DNA from: an uncultured Clostridia bacterium
GTDB taxonomy: Bacteria > Bacillota > Clostridia > UBA1381
Length of the DNA stretch: 36,857 nucleotides
Reading direction: 5' to 3'
Assembly: GCA_934486735.1 (NCBI GenBank)
Contig: CAKSQL010000029.1
Span: 1 to 36,857, forward strand
The number at the start of each line of letters is the position of its first letter. The first letter of the stretch is position 1. The notes under the pieces are model-generated. The model was given only the letters and a program-made list of their open reading frames with translations. It did no database searches and was not told the origin of the DNA. The position numbers and the translations under genes are program-made. Below are positions 1 to 6,979 of the stretch, piece after piece.

Positions 1-178
1 GTGAAAGTTTCTTTCACGTCTGCCTCCGGCGGATTGAATCGCCCATGCGAAATTTTCCTCGCGATGCTCGGAAACGCGTATGGGCAAATAACCTCTTATC
101 ATTCCTTGCCCTGCGGATAAGAGATAAATTATTAAATATTAAAGCCGGTGCAGGGCGGCGGAATGGAGATTATTAATT
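1..178. other. Gene-free leader upstream of ilvC with several dyads
   Basis: No coding sequence is visible. The first 17 bases form a perfect hairpin (GTGAAAG-TTT-CTTTCAC). A second dyad pairs GCCCAT near 42 with ATGGGC near 80. A third pairs CTCTTATC (93-100) with GATAAGAG (116-123). TGCCCTGC at 107-114 is also complementary to GCAGGGC just before the ilvC ribosome site, so alternative foldings are possible. I looked for the T-box signature common upstream of branched-chain genes and did not find it. The ribosome site is GGAATGGAG at about 160-168. Confidence 0.4.
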
Positions 179-1177
179 ATGGCTAACATTTATTATGAAG
201 AAGATTGTAACTTATCATTGCTCAAAGGAAAGACGGTAGCGATTATCGGCTACGGCAGCCAGGGACATGCGCATGCGCTTAATTTAAAGGACAGCGGCGT
301 TAATGTTGTTGTCGGACTTTACGAGGGCAGCAAGTCGAAAGCGATTGCTGAGAAAGCAGGACTTAAGGTTTACTCAGTTGCCGAAGCTGCAAAAATGGCA
401 GACGTTATCATGATGCTCGTGCCGGACGAAAAGCAGGCAAAGATTTATGAAGAGAGCATTAAGGATAACCTTTGTGAGGGCAAGACTTTGGCATTTGCGC
501 ATGGCTTTAATATCCACTTCCTGCAAATCATACCGCCCGAAAACGTTGACGTTATCATGATTGCCCCCAAAGGTCCCGGACACACAGTCCGTTCGGAATA
601 TCTTGCAGGCAAGGGCGTTCCCTGCCTTATCGCAATTCATCAGGATGCAAGCGGCAAGGCAAAGGATATCGGTCTTGCATATGCCGCAGGAATCGGCGGC
701 GCAAGAGCGGCAGTACTGGAGACAACTTTCCGCGCCGAGACCGAAACAGACCTTTTCGGAGAGCAGGCAGTTTTGTGCGGCGGTGTAACAGCTCTGATGC
801 AGGCAGGCTTTGAAACCCTGGTCGAAGCAGGCTATGACCCGAGAAATGCATATTTTGAGTGTATCCATGAGATGAAGCTGATAGTTGACTTGATTTACGA
901 GGGCGGATTCTCCAGAATGAGATATTCAATTTCTGATACTGCCGAATACGGCGATTACGAAATCGGAAAGCGAATTATAACAGACGAAACCAAAAAGGAA
1001 ATGAAGAAAGTTTTGTCCGAGATTCAGGACGGAACCTTTGCAAAGAGCTGGATTGCGGAAAATGCGATGAACAGACCGCATTTCAATGCTACAAGACGTA
1101 TCAAAAAAGAGCATCAGCTTGAAAAGGTCGGAGCGGAAATCAGAGCAATGTACTCGTGGAATAATGAAGATAAATAA
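179..1177 (+). CDS. ilvC: Ketol-acid reductoisomerase (class I)
   Basis: Second common step of valine, leucine and isoleucine synthesis: alkyl migration and NAD(P)H-dependent reduction of 2-acetolactate or 2-aceto-2-hydroxybutyrate, in the cytosol. The protein is 332 aa, the usual class I length. The N-terminal Rossmann domain shows the nucleotide motif GYGSQGHAHALNL at residues 24-36. The cofactor loop GLYEGSKS keeps the serines usually associated with NADPH, but has Tyr where many homologues have Arg. The C-terminal knotted domain carries the Mg-binding acidic stretch DLFGEQAVLCGG and the ETLVEAGY motif. The start is an ATG with GGAATGGAG about 10 bases upstream. No other ilv gene is in the window; the rest of the pathway may lie to the left of base 1. 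Confidence 0.97.
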   Translation: MANIYYEEDCNLSLLKGKTVAIIGYGSQGHAHALNLKDSGVNVVVGLYEGSKSKAIAEKAGLKVYSVAEAAKMADVIMMLVPDEKQAKIYEESIKDNLCEGKTLAFAHGFNIHFLQIIPPENVDVIMIAPKGPGHTVRSEYLAGKGVPCLIAIHQDASGKAKDIGLAYAAGIGGARAAVLETTFRAETETDLFGEQAVLCGGVTALMQAGFETLVEAGYDPRNAYFECIHEMKLIVDLIYEGGFSRMRYSISDTAEYGDYEIGKRIITDETKKEMKKVLSEIQDGTFAKSWIAENAMNRPHFNATRRIKKEHQLEKVGAEIRAMYSWNNEDK

Positions 1178-1188
1178 TCGGGAGAAAA

Positions 1189-1448
1189 GTCTGAATAAAA
1201 TCGCCCATAGCACTGCTTTTTGCTCGGGGGAGCGAAGCGGCTGAATGGCTCTGACAATTCGGTGAATTGTCAGAGCCATTCAGTGACCGAACCGCAGTGA
1301 GAAGTACCTGCGTACAGAGCAGTGGCGTTACCTGAATCAAAGATTCAGAACGCTATTGCATGGCACTCGTTGCCAAATTAGAAATTTGGACTCGGGCGCA
1401 ACCACTCACTGCAAAGCAGCTACTTGTGAACAATTTTCTTTCAGACTT
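1189..1448. repeat. Family A intergenic repeat, copy 1 (long form)
   Basis: Starts GTCTGAATAAAATCGCCCAT and ends ATTTTCTTTCAGACTT, giving imperfect terminal inverted repeats. The same ends recur at 12326-12428, 12432-12533 and 22141-22324. This copy shares with the 22141 copy an internal block (GCAGTGGCGTTACCT... to CTCGGGCGCAA). It uniquely carries a 20-bp perfect stem, 1241-1260 with 1264-1283, with a 3-base loop. Similarity continues past the terminal repeat through the ribosome site of the next gene. Confidence 0.85.
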
Positions 1449-1492
1449 AAGTTTTGTTGTGCTTTATAGCATAGAAAGGAATGGCTATAAAA

Positions 1493-2113
1493 ATGAAAAC
1501 TATTTTATTTCAAGGTGATTCAATAACCGATGCAGGACGCGAAAGCTACGATAATCCGAGTCTGTGCGGAAAGGGATATGTCAATCTGATTGCATCACAG
1601 CTTACATATGACGAGCCCGAAAATGTTGTATATAACTGCGGCATAAGCGGCAACCGGGTTGTTGATTTATATGCGCGCTGGAAAAAGGATTGCATAAATC
1701 TCAAGCCTGATGTACTCACAATTATGGTAGGCGTAAACGATGTGTGGCATGAAATCGATTTTCAAAACGGAGTTGAGCCGGAGAAGTATGAAAAAATCTA
1801 CAGAATGCTTTTGGAAGAAACAAAGCAAAAGCTTCCGGGCGTCAGAATCATACTCATGGGTTCGTATCTTCTCCATGGCACAGCTGCGGAGGGAGCGGCA
1901 TGGGACAGCTTTTACGCCGATGTCAAGATAAGACGCGATATCACGAAAAAGCTTGCCGATGAGCTTGGTTTGGAATATATCGATTTGCAGGCTGCTTTTG
2001 ACAGGGAGCTTGCAAAAAATCCGGCACATTGCTTCAGCGTGGACGGAGTTCACCCCACACTTGCCGGACATGAGCTTATCAAGCGCGAATGGCTCAAAAC
2101 ATACGAAAAATAA
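1493..2113 (+). CDS. SGNH/GDSL-family esterase or lipase
   Basis: Predicted serine hydrolase acting on small esters or on acetyl groups of carbohydrates; the substrate cannot be read from sequence. Block I is FQGDSITDAGR with nucleophile Ser10. The oxyanion Gly lies in CGISGNR, the Asn block is GVNDVWHE, and the catalytic Asp/His block DGVHPTLAGHELI lies near the C-terminus. About 206 aa, a normal single-domain length. No signal peptide, so cytosolic. An ATG 12 bases upstream (1481) directly abuts the AAAGGA ribosome site. I prefer 1493 because the same upstream segment precedes xpt, whose family start is clear. A terminator follows at 2127-2174. Confidence 0.88.
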   Translation: MKTILFQGDSITDAGRESYDNPSLCGKGYVNLIASQLTYDEPENVVYNCGISGNRVVDLYARWKKDCINLKPDVLTIMVGVNDVWHEIDFQNGVEPEKYEKIYRMLLEETKQKLPGVRIILMGSYLLHGTAAEGAAWDSFYADVKIRRDITKKLADELGLEYIDLQAAFDRELAKNPAHCFSVDGVHPTLAGHELIKREWLKTYEK

Positions 2114-2126
2114 TATGCACTGACGA

Positions 2127-2174
2127 AGAGTCGTGTATGACAGAGAATATTTCGACGCCATACACGACTTTTGT
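2127..2174 (+). terminator. Rho-independent terminator after the GDSL esterase
   Basis: AGTCGTGTATG pairs with CATACACGACT, an 11-bp perfect stem with a loop of about 20 bases, followed by TTTTGTG. It lies between the GDSL gene and the nucleoside hydrolase-like gene, so the second gene may be only partly co-transcribed. Confidence 0.7.
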
Positions 2175-2198
2175 GTAATCGGACAGAGGGTGAAATTT

Positions 2199-3086
2199 AT
2201 GGAAAAAGAAAAAATAATTCTTGATACCGATATGGGTTCGGATTCGGACGATGCCGGTGCGCTTGCGATGCTGCACCACCTTGCAGACGAAGGCAAGGCA
2301 CAAATACTTGCGGTAACACACTGTGCGTCGGAAATCAGCGGTCCGTACGCGGTCAGAGTTATCAATGAATATTACGGACGTGCGGATATCCCGGTGGGGA
2401 GATACGACAAATCGGTTTTTCTCGAAAGCGATATATGCCGTCAGTATACAAAGCCGCTTATGGATAAGTATCTTGCAGAAAATCCGAAACCCGAATTTGA
2501 CAGCGCGGTCAAGGTCATGCGAAAGGCTCTGGCGGAAAACGATAATGTCGTCATGGCGGTCATAGGCATGATGAATAATATAGCGCTGCTGTTAAAATCA
2601 CAGCCGGACGAGATAAGTCCCCTTTCGGGAACGGAACTGGTTGCTCAAAGGGTGAAAAAGGTCTATATCATGGGTGGAAATTTCAAGGATACGGACGAGC
2701 CTGAGTTCAATGTGAAAAATGATGCGGAAAGCGCAAAATATACCGCCGAGCATTGCCCCGTTCCTGTTTTCTATTGCGGTTCAGAAACCGGCAGAGATAT
2801 CATAACCGGCAGAAAACTGGAAAAAGAGGATAAGTCAAATCCGGTGCACTATGCCTATTCGGTGCATAAGCCGGATACCTTTGTCAATTTCAGCTGGGAC
2901 CCGATAACCGTCTATTGTGCGGTTATGCAGGATAAGAACGAATTGTTCGAGCCGAGCGGCGGAATGAATATTTCCTTTGATTTGAGCGGAAGAACAATCA
3001 TCTCCGAGGGCGGCAAGGATTTTTATATGAAACGAAAAGCAAGCGTATCCGAGACCGAGAAGTGTATAGATGAATTGATATATTGA
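2199..3086 (+). CDS. Inosine/uridine-preferring nucleoside hydrolase-like protein
   Basis: Probable N-ribosyl hydrolase releasing a nucleobase and ribose, in the cytosol. The N-terminal motif ILDTDMGSDSDDAGAL matches the Ca2+-binding DxDxGxxxDD signature of the IunH superfamily. A later block, VKKVYIMGGNF, matches the family's (V/I)xxMGG strand, and EFNVKNDAESA matches the conserved ExNxxxDxxAA segment. About 295 aa, close to family length. The chosen ATG at 2199 has AGAGGG about 9 bases upstream. The frame is open further upstream (2133) but that part overlaps the preceding terminator. Substrate specificity is unknown. It is consistent with the purine salvage genes elsewhere in the window. 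Confidence 0.85.
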   Translation: MEKEKIILDTDMGSDSDDAGALAMLHHLADEGKAQILAVTHCASEISGPYAVRVINEYYGRADIPVGRYDKSVFLESDICRQYTKPLMDKYLAENPKPEFDSAVKVMRKALAENDNVVMAVIGMMNNIALLLKSQPDEISPLSGTELVAQRVKKVYIMGGNFKDTDEPEFNVKNDAESAKYTAEHCPVPVFYCGSETGRDIITGRKLEKEDKSNPVHYAYSVHKPDTFVNFSWDPITVYCAVMQDKNELFEPSGGMNISFDLSGRTIISEGGKDFYMKRKASVSETEKCIDELIY

Positions 3087-3228
3087 AAAAAGGGGCTGTA
3101 AAAAAGGCACAGACCGTTCAAGGGCATAGATGCTATTGCACAGTTATAGTATTTGCTTAAAAAGGTACAAATTTAGGTTGAAATCCGCAAAACTGCGGAT
3201 TTCTATCTTTTTTACAGTCCTTTTTTTC
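3086..3228. repeat. Family B intergenic repeat, copy 1 (MITE-like)
   Basis: Bounded by AAAAAAGGGGCTGTAAAAAA and TTTTTTACAGTCCTTTTTTT, which are inverted copies of each other. The interior, ACAGACCGTTCAAGGGCATA then GAAATCCGCAAAACTGCG, is nearly identical to the interior of 10838-11030. It contains a small hairpin (ATCCGCA-AAAC-TGCGGAT). It sits immediately after the nucleoside hydrolase stop and could also act as a terminator. Bases 3229-3335 beyond it hold nothing I recognise. Confidence 0.85.
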
Positions 3229-3335
3229 AATTAGTATTATTTTTGAGCATAATAATATTTATCAAATGCGACAGTTTCGAATGCACAAGATTATGCCGTA
3301 AATACTTTTCTCAGCATTTTTATCCACCGGTTTCA

Positions 3336-3830
3336 TCAAACATTTTTCAAATACATCGATTCAAGCAAACGAGTTCCTGCCGCTGTTTTGAATATATTCT
3401 TTTTTGCGCTTGCAACGGCGGAGGGTTTATATTTGCTTTCATCGGCATTGACAAGAAAATCCGCTTCCAGCAAAATTTGATAGTCAAGCCCGTCCACATT
3501 TTCGTAAGTGTGATGATGTGCGGCAATCCACGCAATGCGTTCCGTATCCTGTTCGGATACGGGCAAATCCGCAAAAAACGTTCTGACCAGCGGCGCGCTT
3601 TCGATTTCCTGATTTTTCCCGTTGGTGTTCCCATATTTTTCGCGGCAAAGCGGACATGCAATATCGTGAATAACAGCCGTAAGCTCAAGAATTTGCATGG
3701 TGTGCGAATCAAGCTTTTCCTGCTCCCCGATAGTTTTGGCAAATGCCCAAACCTTCATAAAATGAGCAATATCATGAAGATTGCCCTCATAAAAATCAAT
3801 CATTTTTTCAATTGCGGATGAAATAATCAT
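3336..3830 (-). CDS. HD-domain phosphohydrolase
   Basis: A small (164 aa) HD-superfamily protein, metal-dependent phosphohydrolase in general; the substrate is unknown. Metal ligands are visible in order: the His in HDIAHFMKV near residue 19, the HD pair in AVIHDIACP, the histidines of IAAHHHTYENV, and the Asp in LLEADFLVN. The start ATG has AGAGGT about 9 bases upstream. It lies 21 bases downstream of the P-type ATPase on the same strand with no obvious terminator between, so the two are probably one transcript under the same riboswitch. A role in cation stress would be inference only. Confidence 0.85.
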   Translation of the reverse strand: MIISSAIEKMIDFYEGNLHDIAHFMKVWAFAKTIGEQEKLDSHTMQILELTAVIHDIACPLCREKYGNTNGKNQEIESAPLVRTFFADLPVSEQDTERIAWIAAHHHTYENVDGLDYQILLEADFLVNADESKYKPSAVASAKKNIFKTAAGTRLLESMYLKNV

Positions 3831-3851
3831 ATATTGTACCTCTTAACTATA

Positions 3852-6509
3852 TTATTTTTTCACAATTCTGCGCACAAGCTTTATTATCTCTGACAGCACG
3901 ATTACGCTTGCCGAGACGGCAAAAATTTTCAGCCACATATTTATTCCGAGAGGAATCGTGGTGAAGAATGCGCCGGCAAATTGAATAATCAGAATCTGCA
4001 AAAGTAATGTGCAGCCCACCACCAAAAGCATAAGCTTGTTTTTCAAAAGATGCTTAAATATGCTCTCGTCGTGCAGCTCACGGCAGTTGAATGCGTTGAA
4101 CAGTTGGAAAAGCACAAACAGCGTGAACAGAACTGTAGGCATTTCCTCGCTTGTCGCATGCAGAAAATTGAACGCGTACTGGCACAGGAACACAACCGAC
4201 ATATATACTCCGGTCAGAGCGATACGGCTGAACATTGCTTTTGATATGATATTCTCGCCGCGCTTTGTGGGACGGCGGCTCATAAGGTCAGCATAGTTCG
4301 GCTCAAGACCGAGAGTGAGCGCCGGGGGACCGTCCATAATTATATTTATCCATAATAGCTGCAGTGCGGTAAACGGCGTTTTGAAACCGAGAAGTATCGA
4401 AACAAATACCACTATTACCGATGCAAGGTTGACAGTCAGCTGAAAGCTGATAAACCGCTTAAAGTTTTCGTAAATGTTTCTGCCCCATTCAACAGCCTTG
4501 ACGATTGTCGCAAAGGAATCGTCCAAAAGGACAATGTCGCCTGCCTCTTTGGAGACCTCTGTGCCGGATATGCCCATCGCAATTCCGACATCGGCGTTTT
4601 TGAGCGCCGGAGCGTCGTTGATTCCGTCGCCGGTAACCGCAACCACATTCCCGTCAGCCTTCAAAAGCTTTACAACACGCATCTTTATACTTGGCGTACT
4701 TCGTGCAATTACGCTGATTGAGGGCAGCTTTGCCGAAAGCTCCTCATCGCTCATATCGGCAATTTCGCTTGCCTCAACCGCGATATGCTTATCGTCCAAA
4801 AGATGCAGCTCGTTTGCGATTGCCGACGCTGTGACAATGTTGTCGCCGGTGAGGATTTTTAAAGCAATTCCCGCACTTCGGCAGGACTTGACAGCGTCAT
4901 ACACATCGCTGCGCAGAGGGTCTGAGATGGCAACAAAGCCGTCAAATACCATATTGTTTTCCAACTCGCGGTGACGCGTCTCCTCCTCAAAGTCCTCCAT
5001 GGATTCAAGCTCCTTGTGCGCAAATGCGATAACTCGCATCGCCTTTTCCTGCGCCTGCATAATATACTCCTGCACCTGCTGCTTTTCACGGTCGGTCAGA
5101 CTGCACATTTCCAAAACGCACTCGGGACTTCCCTTTACATAGGAAATTATTTTTCCGTCAACCTTTGAAATTGTCGTCATGTGCTTAAGCTCGGAGGAAA
5201 AAGGAAATGCGCAAAGTACTTCGTGGTCGCCGCGCTCGTCCTTGTACGACTTTCCGCTCTTTGATCTGGCAGGCGAGTTTTCGTAAAAATTCAGCATTGC
5301 GCACTCTGTCGGATTGCCGATAAATGTCCCGTCGGCGGCAATGTCGGCGGTGGTGTTGAGACAGACGTTGTGAATCAGCCAATCCGAATCAAGTTCGGAT
5401 ACGTTTGTGTGATATTTTGTGTCGTAAAACGCGCCGACCGTCATTTTGTTCTCGGTCAGCGTTCCGGTCTTGTCCGAGCATATCACATTGATGCAGCCGA
5501 TTGTCTCGGACGCAATCATCTTTTTAACAAGCGCATTCTGATTTGACAGCTTGATTATGTTGATTGAAAGCGAAACCGCCACAATTGTCGGAAGTCCCTC
5601 CGGCACTGCCGCAACAATCAGGACAATGCTTGTAACAAACGCTTCCATTATATCCTCCAATACCAAACCGTCGTGCATTGCAAAGGATATCAGCTGAGAA
5701 ATAAAAACTATCACAGCGGCGATAATGCCCAAAACGGTTATGGTTTTGCCAAGCCGCACAAGCTTTTCCTGCAAGGGAGTGCTTGTCTTTTTTGCCGCCC
5801 CCAGCTCGCGCGCGATTTTCCCAAACTCTGTCGAATCGCCGACCGATGTAACAACCGCCTTGCAGTGACCGCCGGTTATGAATGTGCCGCTGTATAGCAT
5901 GTTGGAACGCTCGGCAAGCGGAGTTTTCTCGTCGGCGAACTCAGCCTCGGCATCTTTTTTTGCCGGGACGCTTTCGCCGGTGAGTGCCGATTCGTTCACT
6001 GCGAGACCGACGCTTTCCAAAAGCCTGCTGTCCGCCGGGATTTTGTCGCCGGTCGAAAGCAGAAGTATGTCTCCGACAACAATTTCGTTCTGATTCAGCA
6101 TTACGGCATTTCCGTCCCGGATAGCTTTCACAACGGTGTTGTCGCTTATTCTTGATAATGCCTCAAATGCCTTTGCGCTCTTTCCTTCCATTATAACGCT
6201 GATTACAACGGAGAGAAAAATTGCCGCAAAAACCCCGATACATTCCAAAAAATCCGCCTCGCCGCCGGTCAGACTGCGCGTGATGTTGACCGCCAGAGCA
6301 ATCAGACCCGCCGCAATCAGCATTAAGATCATCGGCTCGGTGGCAGCGTCCCAAATGCGCTTTAAGAGAGACTCGGGCTTTTGCCGCGTCAGTGTGTTTG
6401 TTCCGTACCGATTCCTATTTTCCTCCGCTTTTTCGGAAGAAAGCCCGGATTCGGCGTTCGTACCGAGATTTTTAATGAGTTCGGCACGTGTTTCCATAAA
6501 GTCTTTCAA
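3852..6509 (-). CDS. P-type calcium/manganese-transporting ATPase (type II)
   Basis: Membrane cation pump exporting Ca2+ or Mn2+ at the cost of ATP, 885 aa as usual for the family. Order: N-terminal cation domain, TM1-2 (about 58-105), actuator loop with TGES at 177-180, TM3-4 with PEGLP at 303-307 typical of Ca2+ pumps, phosphorylation site DKTGTLT (Asp346), nucleotide domain, hinge TGDGINDAPAL, then six C-terminal helices including LQLLWINIIMDGPPAL with the Asn/Asp ligands. The start is a TTG: it has a perfect AAAGGAGG 7 bases upstream, whereas the first ATG (6497) is 12 bases further away. The gene follows a yybP-ykoY riboswitch, which fits Mn2+-controlled expression as known for Lactococcus YoaB. 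The HD gene follows in the same transcript. Confidence 0.95.
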   Translation of the reverse strand: MKDFMETRAELIKNLGTNAESGLSSEKAEENRNRYGTNTLTRQKPESLLKRIWDAATEPMILMLIAAGLIALAVNITRSLTGGEADFLECIGVFAAIFLSVVISVIMEGKSAKAFEALSRISDNTVVKAIRDGNAVMLNQNEIVVGDILLLSTGDKIPADSRLLESVGLAVNESALTGESVPAKKDAEAEFADEKTPLAERSNMLYSGTFITGGHCKAVVTSVGDSTEFGKIARELGAAKKTSTPLQEKLVRLGKTITVLGIIAAVIVFISQLISFAMHDGLVLEDIMEAFVTSIVLIVAAVPEGLPTIVAVSLSINIIKLSNQNALVKKMIASETIGCINVICSDKTGTLTENKMTVGAFYDTKYHTNVSELDSDWLIHNVCLNTTADIAADGTFIGNPTECAMLNFYENSPARSKSGKSYKDERGDHEVLCAFPFSSELKHMTTISKVDGKIISYVKGSPECVLEMCSLTDREKQQVQEYIMQAQEKAMRVIAFAHKELESMEDFEEETRHRELENNMVFDGFVAISDPLRSDVYDAVKSCRSAGIALKILTGDNIVTASAIANELHLLDDKHIAVEASEIADMSDEELSAKLPSISVIARSTPSIKMRVVKLLKADGNVVAVTGDGINDAPALKNADVGIAMGISGTEVSKEAGDIVLLDDSFATIVKAVEWGRNIYENFKRFISFQLTVNLASVIVVFVSILLGFKTPFTALQLLWINIIMDGPPALTLGLEPNYADLMSRRPTKRGENIISKAMFSRIALTGVYMSVVFLCQYAFNFLHATSEEMPTVLFTLFVLFQLFNAFNCRELHDESIFKHLLKNKLMLLVVGCTLLLQILIIQFAGAFFTTIPLGINMWLKIFAVSASVIVLSEIIKLVRRIVKK

Positions 6510-6540
6510 TGGAAACCCTCCTTTAAAAATTTTTTAAAAT

Positions 6541-6600
6541 CAATAAAACCCCGTGCAGGTCTAAGCGGTAACGCTTACCATACACAGGGTAAAAAAATAA
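6541..6600 (-). terminator. Riboswitch expression platform: terminator with competing antiterminator
   Basis: On the minus strand ACCCTGTG (6583-6590) pairs with CACGGGGT (6548-6555), followed by a T run. An inner hairpin TAAGCG-TTAC-CGCTTA sits between the arms. The same ACCCTGTGTATGG segment can instead pair with CCATACGTGGGT (6600-6611), which would open the terminator. It lies between the aptamer and the ATPase ribosome site. Confidence 0.7.
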
Positions 6601-6623
6601 CCCACGTATGGCGTACTGTCCAT

Positions 6624-6725
6624 ACATGAGTCTCGTTCTTTAAGACAAGCCAGACCGAAATCGGTCAGGTTGTTGACTTGCCACGCAAGAGAAAACTTCC
6701 TCGCGCAAACTACTCCCTCAAGCCG
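6624..6725 (-). ncRNA. yybP-ykoY manganese riboswitch aptamer
   Basis: Read on the minus strand, the conserved elements occur in family order: GAGGGAGTAG, a stem GCGCGAGGAAG/CTCTTGCGTGG, GTCAACAACCTGACC with GGTCTGG, then AACGAGACTCATG. The GGGAGUAG...GUCAACA...CGAGAC signature is that of the yybP-ykoY class, known to bind Mn2+. It stands ahead of a Ca2+/Mn2+ P-type ATPase, a known target of this class. It has its own promoter at 6747-6776. Confidence 0.85.
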
Positions 6726-6746
6726 GGGATTTAATTGTTGTTTAAT

Positions 6747-6776
6747 ATTATATCATTCCAAACAGCGGTTAGTCAA
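6747..6776 (-). promoter_or_regulatory. Sigma-A promoter of the riboswitch-ATPase transcript
   Basis: On the minus strand TTGACT (6771-6776) and TATAAT (6747-6752) are separated by 18 bases, with the aptamer starting about 25 bases downstream. Confidence 0.75.
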
Positions 6777-6889
6777 GCATAACTTTAAAATTTTTCAAAA
6801 AAATTTTTATATAGGCAAAAATCGCTTCAGAACAGCGCTCTTTATAACTCGTGTTCCCCCTTTTAATTGTGTTAAAATTGGTAAAACAC

Positions 6890-6918
6890 TTGATTTTTCG
6901 CTTATTTTGTGTTATAAT
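6890..6918 (+). promoter_or_regulatory. Sigma-A promoter of gyrA
   Basis: TTGATT (6890-6895) and TATAAT (6913-6918) separated by exactly 17 bases. The gyrA start codon is about 60 bases downstream with AGAGAGG before it. It is divergent from the riboswitch promoter at 6747-6776; the 115 bases between hold nothing else I recognise. Confidence 0.8.
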
Positions 6919-6979
6919 GATTATATTATGTGATTATTGGCGCAATTTTGCCGATAATGAAAGAGAGGTAACAGACTGA

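Noticed and set aside
1..178. Possible T-box or other amino-acid leader for ilvC
   Set aside because: Several dyads exist but the conserved T-box sequence and a terminator with T run before ilvC are absent.
3243..3821. 192-residue reading frame on the plus strand
   Set aside because: It is the opposite strand of the HD-domain gene, which has a ribosome site and family motifs; this frame has neither.
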